DNA from: Cladocopium goreaui
Lineage: Eukaryota > Sar > Dinophyceae > Suessiales > Symbiodiniaceae
Assembly: GCA_947184155.2 (NCBI GenBank)
Contig: CAMXCT020000276.1
Span: 2,501-66,500, forward strand
Length of the DNA stretch: 64,000 nt
Reading direction: 5' to 3'
Translations under genes and position numbers: made by a program
The notes under the pieces: model-generated
Told to the model about the DNA's origin: nothing
The model's input: the letters and a program-made list of their open reading frames with translations, nothing else
Database searches by the model: none
Part shown: positions 58,117 to 64,000 of the stretch, piece after piece
Layout of the letters: every line of letters begins with the position of its first letter
Position numbering within the stretch: position 1 is the first letter of the stretch

Positions 58117-59409
58117 TCATCTATATCCCCATCCATAGTATCCCTGTTGGTTCCAGTCTCCGCCACGGTGTGAATAAGATTTTCCACCTTTTCCTTGGTC
58201 TTTTCCACCCTTCTTTGGCGGGGTCACTGGAGCTTGTTTTGGCGGAGGAGCGGTTTCAACTGTTCTCCATGTTGCTGACGATGATGCTTTCGCTTTCGAC
58301 ACTCTTCCCAGTGCTGGTGCAGCCTTCGGGGCTGCTTTCGACTTGCCAGCGGCTGGATTAGCACGTTCACGATCAGCAGGAGTCGGGGTATCAGCAATCG
58401 CAAGTATGTGAGCTTCAGACAAGTGGATGCCCCACCTTGGTCGTTGATCTTCCCGTTGCTTAATGTGATTGTAGTCATCGATCGCATCATACAGCTTTTG
58501 GAGTAGAGGTCGTGGCAATTGTCGGCCATTCTGAAGGATCAGGTGTAAAAGTGATATTCTTCGAAGTGGTGGACGAAGAGCACACACAATGTCGACTGGG
58601 TTCAGCGTGATTGTGTCTTGAAAGTCAACGTTCCTGAAGAAATAAACAGCATTTACCCTATATGCACCTGCAATGATTCTTCTGACCATGACATCCTGTC
58701 GGTCAAGGGCGTCGCGGGCCGCTGTGGTCTTTCTCATCTCATCCATTGTTGTGTCACGCTTCGACAGCTTCTCCATCTCCTCATCAAAGAAGATATTTTG
58801 CAATTCATCATATGTGTAGCCACATTCAAGGGTGTATGTGAGAAGTCTTTTGAGTACCACTGCCCCATAGTATGCATTGACGAATCCCTCTTCTCCGATG
58901 TCGTCCTTTTGATTTGGTCGGCCGATCTCTTTGTAGAGCTCTTTCATCTGTTGTGCAGTTGGCTCAATGAGTTCACCATTTTCATCCTCGCCCAGGTAAG
59001 GTGTTCTTGAGCCCAGGTCCATCCTGAATTTCTGGTTCTGTTGAAAATGTTTCCATGCCGTCTCGATGTCTCCACAGAAGTTCCGTTGGAATAGTCTGTA
59101 GATTCTGACGATATGTAGTCCAATCTGCAACAGGAGGATCTTGATGAATTCTGGCTGAGCATCTCCAATTGTGCAAGGTTCGATTGGTAGGACCTTTGAT
59201 CCAAACTCAATCCGCTGCATCCATTTGGGATACTCAATCACTGCATCACGAGCTTCTCCAGCCTCGTACTCTTCAATGTTGATTTCATCGACCGCTATCT
59301 CTGAAGTCTCTTTTCTCATCTTGATTGAGAAATTTGTCGACCTCATCTTGTTCTCTGAAGTCTCTTTTCTCATCATTGATGTCGCCCTTCTTCGAGGCCT
59401 GATCATCAT
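58117..59409 (-). CDS. C-terminal part of a broken ~2,000-residue protein (glycine-rich tail)
   Basis: An uninterrupted 430-codon minus-strand frame. The first ~40 codons overlap the previous frame and are probably not translated in this phase. The true continuation begins near AVDEINIEEYEAGEARDAVI (about 59,290). A mostly helical domain follows (IKILLLQIGLHIVRIYRLFQ; DELQNIFFDEEMEKLSKRDT; AVYFFRNVDFQDTITLNPVD), then a proline/alanine linker, then a K/G-rich tail ending GGDWNQQGYYGWGYR and a stop. The tail resembles RGG-type nucleic-acid-binding ends. No catalytic family is recognised. The frame is the same as that of the 60,157-64,000 frame and is offset by one base from the frame between them. 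There are no introns in 1.3 kb, unlike the rest of the window. Function unknown; probably one gene with its two upstream neighbours. Confidence 0.7.
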   Translation of the reverse strand: MMIRPRRRATSMMRKETSENKMRSTNFSIKMRKETSEIAVDEINIEEYEAGEARDAVIEYPKWMQRIEFGSKVLPIEPCTIGDAQPEFIKILLLQIGLHIVRIYRLFQRNFCGDIETAWKHFQQNQKFRMDLGSRTPYLGEDENGELIEPTAQQMKELYKEIGRPNQKDDIGEEGFVNAYYGAVVLKRLLTYTLECGYTYDELQNIFFDEEMEKLSKRDTTMDEMRKTTAARDALDRQDVMVRRIIAGAYRVNAVYFFRNVDFQDTITLNPVDIVCALRPPLRRISLLHLILQNGRQLPRPLLQKLYDAIDDYNHIKQREDQRPRWGIHLSEAHILAIADTPTPADRERANPAAGKSKAAPKAAPALGRVSKAKASSSATWRTVETAPPPKQAPVTPPKKGGKDQGKGGKSYSHRGGDWNQQGYYGWGYR

Positions 59410-60215
59410 CTCCTTCTTCTGGTTGAGTTTCTTGTTCTGGACTCTTCATGGTGACATCATCATCATCTGGCATCACCTCGTCGTCATCATCATCACCTGT
59501 CAAATCGATCTTCACTTCCTCCCATGCTTTCTTGACATGGTCTTTGAGATCTTCTTCTCGATGATGTGATTCGGCACTTGGTACTGTAGCCACGGTGATC
59601 TTGATTCGTTTCCTCCATCCATGACTCACCAAAAATCCTTTGCACATCACACAAATCGATAATGGTGCAGGGGTCTCCATCAGACATGCGGGGCATAGTC
59701 GATGGTCCTCTTTGCTGGGATGATGAGTGACTGCCATCAATGATATTGCATCATTCCAATCCGGATGTCCAGGGAACAATCTGTGAGTATGACTGAAGTG
59801 ACCGGTCCTGATATCGACAAGTTTTCGAAGTTCATCCAGATCGGGTGATGATTCTTCAGGCACAATGTTTCCAATGAGCTTGTCAAATCGTTCAATGGTG
59901 GCCACCCTCTTTGCACCTTGCACAGAAAGAACAAGTTGATCTCTTCCCTTTGTGATCATGAGACGGTAGTAGTCCTTTTCTCTCCAGTCGTAATACCAAA
60001 CTGCATCGAATGATTCGAATGGAATTGTTTCTTGGACCAAAATGTGTCCGTCTGCTGACAATCTAGGGGAGAACTTGGCGATGGAATCGTACGTGATGTA
60101 GATGTAGACAAGATCAGTTTGATCGATCTTCCTGAATCTCAGCACCGTCTGACTTCTCACGTCCCACGGTGCGAATGGCACGAAGAACGTATTGATGCCC
60201 CTCCTCCGGGACGTA
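59285..60215 (-). CDS. Middle part: end of KptA-like domain, zinc cluster, acidic linker
   Basis: A minus-strand frame of about 300 codons, offset one base from both neighbours. It has no ATG at its start (the first possible initiator is GTG at 60,181), and the protein sense extends upstream to about 60,215. So it is a continuation, not a separate gene. It begins INTFFVPFAPWDVRSQTVLR, the expected last strands of a KptA/Tpt1 fold. Near residues 140-170 a CPAC...CVMC arrangement could bind zinc. A D/E-rich linker follows (DLTGDDDDDEVMPDDDDV). It ends in a doubled DEKRDFR sequence and then a stop where the frame is lost. The single-base offsets at both ends (one base missing, then one extra) are compensating. 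Confidence 0.65.
59298..59374 (-). repeat. 23-bp direct repeat, 54-bp period, inside the acidic linker
   Basis: TCTCTGAAGTCTCTTTTCTC plus three further bases occurs at 59,298 and again at 59,352. The 54-base spacing keeps the reading frame and repeats DEKRDFR in the protein. It looks like a tandem duplication that has partly diverged. It lies at the frame break between the middle and C-terminal frames. Confidence 0.85.
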
Positions 60216-63200
60216 GTCCTTCTCTGAAGATTTGAGCGATGTTGTCAAAAGTGGTGCAATGAAATCCTCCTCCAAGAGTGTATCCTACTCCAGGGTTCAT
60301 CTGATAGGAAGTCTTCTTGTCTTCGATGTGCACACCGCCTTGAACTCTTGAATGCGCCATAGGGGCACGGATTGCCACCGGCCAAAGCCAAATCTCTCGA
60401 TCTGCTGTGCCGATCTCCAACCTCAGTGTTTGTCGATCAAGTCTCGACGTCAATCCATCATTGAAATTGCTCATGACGTATTCCAACTCACCTTTTGTGA
60501 CCTTGAGTCCTAGCACTTGGGCTCGGATTCTCTTCGTTTGCTTGTACTCGGTGAAGATCACTCTCTGGAAATTGTTCCACCTCTCAACAAGTATCGGGTA
60601 GTTGACATGTGTAGTTCCAGCCAATGTATGTTGGTCTCTCCAAATGGCATCGTACTTCAAGATCGACTCAACATTGACCCAACCTGCCTCGTCGCATGGT
60701 AGTCCACGGTGATTTCGATTGTCTTTGACGCAACCCGCGGAGTGGCGTAGCGCTGCATTGAATCTTTTCGACAATTCGACTATCCATTGCGGATTTTCCC
60801 ACTTGTTGCGGATCCACTCATTCTCGCCATATCGATGCACCTTACACCAGCCCATCCCAAGATATTCTTCTCCATTGATGCGAGCAAGTTGAAGTGTACC
60901 AATGTTGTGGCCATGTGTGAATGGTTGGATGTACTTGAAGTTCCAGTTGTTTCCATGTTGTTTTCTTTCTTCAGTAAGCCATTTCATGTATACATCATGA
61001 TCAATGTGTTTCCAAGCGTTCAGCTCCTCAATGGTCGGCAAAACAGGCGGGGATTCCTCAGCCGCACGCTCAATCAGCATATCAAGCTCGTGACGATTCT
61101 TCACACCTCGGCTAATTGGGTTGACTTCGACACCATTCACTAAGTATTGTCCTCCTTCTTCACGATCACCAATGTCGTACATAAAGGCTGACTGACTGTA
61201 GAAGCACTTGGTCACTTCCTCTTTCTCAGTGAATCTGGTTCTTCCCCAACGCTTTCCTCGTGGCATGACGTTCTTTGGGAGCTTGTCTTTTCTGCCTCTG
61301 GTTGCAGCTTTGGATCTTTCGGATGATGATGGGGATTTGGACTTCTGATCCATGATCAATCTCATGCGCCATATGGTGTCCTTCATGTTCTCATCATCTG
61401 GTGTAGTACATTCGTCAATGCCATGCCTTCCACCACAAATGAAACAATATTGAACATCCAATGCATCTGAAATCAGCTTCTCAAATCGATCACGGATGTC
61501 ACGCACCTCGGTTCGGCGCTTCTTCGCTTCTGAAGGTTGTCCCCCCATTCCATCTTCCTCCTCCTCAATCTCGATGTCACCAGCTCCGGCATCAGTTTCT
61601 CCTGAAGCTTGTTCTGCTCGAGGGCCCCGCGCCGTAGGCGTCGTGGTCTCCTCATCAGGTTCATCAACTTCATCCACCTCTTCATCGCTTGATGAGACCT
61701 CAATCATTTCAGGGTGGTCATCGTAGTTGGCTTCTGGGAGCACCGGCATTCTGGTGATCTTCTTCTGCATGAGTAGGTCAAAAATTCCTGCTTCTTTCAA
61801 GATTGTAATCACCATGTCATTCTCGACCGGTGGAATGTATGCTTTCCTGGATCGGTTTCGCTTTGTGTTGATGGTGTCGGTAGGTCGACATGAACTGCTG
61901 AATAGCCAAAACGACTCTTCCAGTCCTGCGAGGCAATTGTCAAGGTTTGCCCCCCATCCAGCGAACATAGTAGGGAATTGAATACCCAGATCAAGAATTC
62001 CAAGCCAGAATTCGAAAATGTCGCCGACATACTCAGCTGTTGCGGTTGGATTGATCATTGATTCGATCTCCTCTTTGGTCAGCACGGTCTTCATGTAGTC
62101 ATGATAAGCGACGTTTCCACCATCCCAAAGCAGTCTGTAAAACCATCGCATTCGGTGCATTCCGCCTCCGCAATCCTCTGTACGAGTTTCACGTTGCACT
62201 GTGAATTGGGGTAACAGGTCTCGTCTGCATTTCCCTTTCACCATGTATGCAGGCATTCGGATGGCACCTCGATGTGATACCTGCTTGAGCACATCACTTG
62301 TCGTCCTGTATCCTGAAAGCATTGCAAGTGTCGCAGTGACCAGGAATCCACGGAGGTCCTTCTCGGCTTCCATTTCTCTCCAGTCAACGCACTCATTGTA
62401 GATGTTGAGCAATCTTGCAGCTACTCTTGCATCCTGTGAAAATTCATCCATCCCAATGTCTTCAGTACCGTAGATTGCCGCTCTTGTCCAGTTGCTTGCG
62501 CAATTCAGGCATCTTGTGCGGTTCTCAGTGCAGGTATTCAATCTCGAATCATTCTTGTGAAATCCTTTGCACACATCGCACATCAATTCGGAATCTTCGG
62601 TGACCTCGACCCAATGCTCATCCACATCTGTCAGGGGCTCCGGGGTAAATACTCCTCGTCGGATGTCTGACCATGCTCTCCTCTGGACTGCATCCTTCAT
62701 GTGTTTCATTCCTCCAATGATGTTTGCTGATCCAGCCTGAGCATCAGTGACCTCTCCAGCACGAATGCTGGGAATAACTCGTGGATGTTCTGTGCATCGT
62801 TTGATGGTTTCAATGTCAAATCCGGTGTTCTTCACATGGACACATTCTTCATTCAGGTCATGGACTGTATCATGATCCATTGCACAATGTAAGAAGACTT
62901 TCTGTCGCATCAATGACTTTTCAAGCATAGCCCAAATGACTTCCTTGCCTTCACCTTCTTTCCAATAAAAAGGCTCACGTCCACAAGCATATATCTGTTT
63001 CCAGAATCTTTCATTGGTGGAGTGAATAATGCCCTTTTCCTTCAAGATTCTTGCAAGCTCCTCGGCCATGGATACAATCGAAGATTGGGACCCAAGAAAC
63101 CGGGCATCTCTCAGAATGTTGACGAAAATTGGAAGATGTGCTGCTTGGCTGATTTCAGTGATGATCTCCGCCAATCTGGTGACGAAGTCTGCATTTGGCA

Positions 63201-64000
63201 TCAATATGCGAGTTTGTCCTCTGAAAAGTGCTGCAAAAGAAATCCAAATATGAACAGTGGCACTTGAAAATGCATTTGCGTTGCTTCGTAGGAAAGTCAA
63301 TGCATTTGTTGCCAATTTCAAGAAGTCCTCGGGTTTCTCCAGAGATTCATAGGGAAGTTGGTACACCTTGATGGATGAAATACCCATGTTGTCGAGCCCA
63401 GCCTCGATGTCATTAACGATCCTCGAACTAGATCTCGTTTGGTAAGTCAAATCCGTCAAGATGAGAGCTTTGTTGTTTCTCACTTGTCCTCCCAATTCAT
63501 CCCATTTGTCTAACCAAGGCTCCCCGATGATGAACTGTCCAATCTTGTTTCCCAATTTCTTGAGCTTGGCTCGAATCTCGCCCTCCACAGTCTCTTCAAT
63601 GCCCAATGTCAACATGGCTAGGACCTCCGTCACTGGATATCCTTTGCACCTGACAAACTCTGTGGTCGTGATGATGTAGTGGTAGAGCTTAAGCCATTCG
63701 TAGTCATTCTCATTGATCATGTGGGAATCAAGTTGACCTTCTGTCAGCATGTTGAATGACAAGGCAGCATGAAATGTCAATCTTCTCAAATACTGTTTCC
63801 AGATCAAATTGGATCCATACTTGTGAGTAGTGTGAGGACCCTCCACGATTGAAAGTACAAAATCCTTGCCGGATCGCAGGAATGCAATTCGTTGTTCCTC
63901 ACGAGCATAGTCTTCGGCAGCATGGAGACGCACTTCCACGGTTGAAGGTTTCCTTCTCTTCATCCAGTCTTCAGTTGGAATCCAATCTTCATCTCTTTCT
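60157..64000 (-). CDS. Large intron-free protein with zinc knuckle and KptA/Tpt1-like domain, 5' partial
   Basis: An uninterrupted minus-strand frame of 1,268 codons from ATG 63,963; it stays open to the window edge (EDWIPTEDW precedes the ATG), so the true start is outside. Residues ~1-450: alpha/beta sequence, no family recognised. ~460-493: CDVC...CLNC cluster, likely zinc-binding. ~750-805: acidic linker. ~838: CFICGGRHGIDEC, a CX2CX3HX4C variant of the retroviral-type zinc knuckle. ~880-910: basic stretch. ~1055-1268: KptA/Tpt1-like, with ELSKRFNAALRHSA (conserved RH), RGLPCDEAGWVNVESIL, KRIRAQ and FHCTTFDNIAQIFREGLRPG. Known Tpt1 enzymes remove a splice-junction 2'-phosphate from tRNA using NAD. 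Here the usual QGHS after IRA is replaced by QVLGL, so activity is doubtful. The frame stops at 60,157, where sense continues one base out of phase. Zinc knuckle, size and lack of introns suggest a mobile or retroposed gene, but no reverse transcriptase or integrase is in view. Confidence 0.75.
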   Translation of the reverse strand, partial: ERDEDWIPTEDWMKRRKPSTVEVRLHAAEDYAREEQRIAFLRSGKDFVLSIVEGPHTTHKYGSNLIWKQYLRRLTFHAALSFNMLTEGQLDSHMINENDYEWLKLYHYIITTTEFVRCKGYPVTEVLAMLTLGIEETVEGEIRAKLKKLGNKIGQFIIGEPWLDKWDELGGQVRNNKALILTDLTYQTRSSSRIVNDIEAGLDNMGISSIKVYQLPYESLEKPEDFLKLATNALTFLRSNANAFSSATVHIWISFAALFRGQTRILMPNADFVTRLAEIITEISQAAHLPIFVNILRDARFLGSQSSIVSMAEELARILKEKGIIHSTNERFWKQIYACGREPFYWKEGEGKEVIWAMLEKSLMRQKVFLHCAMDHDTVHDLNEECVHVKNTGFDIETIKRCTEHPRVIPSIRAGEVTDAQAGSANIIGGMKHMKDAVQRRAWSDIRRGVFTPEPLTDVDEHWVEVTEDSELMCDVCKGFHKNDSRLNTCTENRTRCLNCASNWTRAAIYGTEDIGMDEFSQDARVAARLLNIYNECVDWREMEAEKDLRGFLVTATLAMLSGYRTTSDVLKQVSHRGAIRMPAYMVKGKCRRDLLPQFTVQRETRTEDCGGGMHRMRWFYRLLWDGGNVAYHDYMKTVLTKEEIESMINPTATAEYVGDIFEFWLGILDLGIQFPTMFAGWGANLDNCLAGLEESFWLFSSSCRPTDTINTKRNRSRKAYIPPVENDMVITILKEAGIFDLLMQKKITRMPVLPEANYDDHPEMIEVSSSDEEVDEVDEPDEETTTPTARGPRAEQASGETDAGAGDIEIEEEEDGMGGQPSEAKKRRTEVRDIRDRFEKLISDALDVQYCFICGGRHGIDECTTPDDENMKDTIWRMRLIMDQKSKSPSSSERSKAATRGRKDKLPKNVMPRGKRWGRTRFTEKEEVTKCFYSQSAFMYDIGDREEGGQYLVNGVEVNPISRGVKNRHELDMLIERAAEESPPVLPTIEELNAWKHIDHDVYMKWLTEERKQHGNNWNFKYIQPFTHGHNIGTLQLARINGEEYLGMGWCKVHRYGENEWIRNKWENPQWIVELSKRFNAALRHSAGCVKDNRNHRGLPCDEAGWVNVESILKYDAIWRDQHTLAGTTHVNYPILVERWNNFQRVIFTEYKQTKRIRAQVLGLKVTKGELEYVMSNFNDGLTSRLDRQTLRLEIGTADREIWLWPVAIRAPMAHSRVQGGVHIEDKKTSYQMNPGVGYTLGGGFHCTTFDNIAQIFREGLRPGGGASIRSSCHSHRGT

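Noticed and set aside
58944..59237. Plus-strand and other-phase frames overlapping the 58-64 kb minus frames (for example 60,787-61,143, 59,171-59,569, 58,618-59,010)
   Set aside because: Shadows of the long minus-strand coding frames, with no independent protein features.
60181..60183. GTG as start of an independent 298-residue protein
   Set aside because: The codon lies inside the conserved VPFAPWD stretch of the KptA-like fold, so translation sense clearly begins upstream in the previous frame.

Overview
The window looks like nuclear DNA of a dinoflagellate, most likely of the Symbiodiniaceae/Suessiales type. This is an inference from four things. Coding sequence over the first 57 kb is cut into many short exons, nearly all on the minus strand, with at least one clear GTAAGT donor. 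The recognisable proteins are eukaryotic cytoskeletal ones: coiled coils, Sfi1-like centrin-binding repeats and an axonemal-type dynein heavy chain. There are abundant satellites and small foldback elements. No operons, Shine-Dalgarno sites, tRNA, rRNA or CRISPR were seen. Intron borders are mostly not resolvable by eye, so exon limits are approximate.

Layout. 1-9 kb holds scattered minus-strand exons, including a fairly coherent acidic/proline-rich gene at 7.1-8.5 kb. 9.9-22.8 kb holds a large minus-strand gene, or a set of related genes, with more than 35 short exons. Its parts are five Sfi1-like exons, at least nine exons carrying an LKDELQEA-type heptad module, and a recently duplicated exon block. 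23-31 kb is sparser, with unassigned exons, minisatellites and a foldback element. 31.5-34.5 kb is two satellite domains: a heptamer satellite (~0.73 kb), then a mosaic of longer boxes sharing the core CGCCTGCCACG. 36.7-38.3 kb holds decayed exons of a dynein heavy chain (AAA3 to AAA4), minus strand.

37,611-55,579 is a perfect-boundary array of six ~3.0-kb tandem units. Every unit carries the same dynein AAA3-to-pre-AAA4 exons; only the lowest-coordinate copy continues into AAA4. Frame breaks in these exons are mainly ~10-bp tandem duplications, which differ from copy to copy.

58.1-64 kb is a contrasting intron-free island. Three long minus-strand reading frames appear to be one ~2,000-residue protein broken by two single-base shifts. 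It has zinc-binding clusters, acidic linkers, a KptA/Tpt1-like (RNA 2'-phosphotransferase fold) module that spans the first break, and a glycine-rich tail. Its 5' end lies outside the window.

The most striking general signal is a pervasive 9-11-bp 'stutter': tandem direct repeats, often 8 bp plus a 2-bp spacer, scattered through non-coding DNA and pseudogene exons. They are polymorphic among the dynein array copies. They may be footprints of excised small transposons with ~9-bp target duplications (one such intact element is present at 18.55 kb) or of fill-in repair of staggered breaks.
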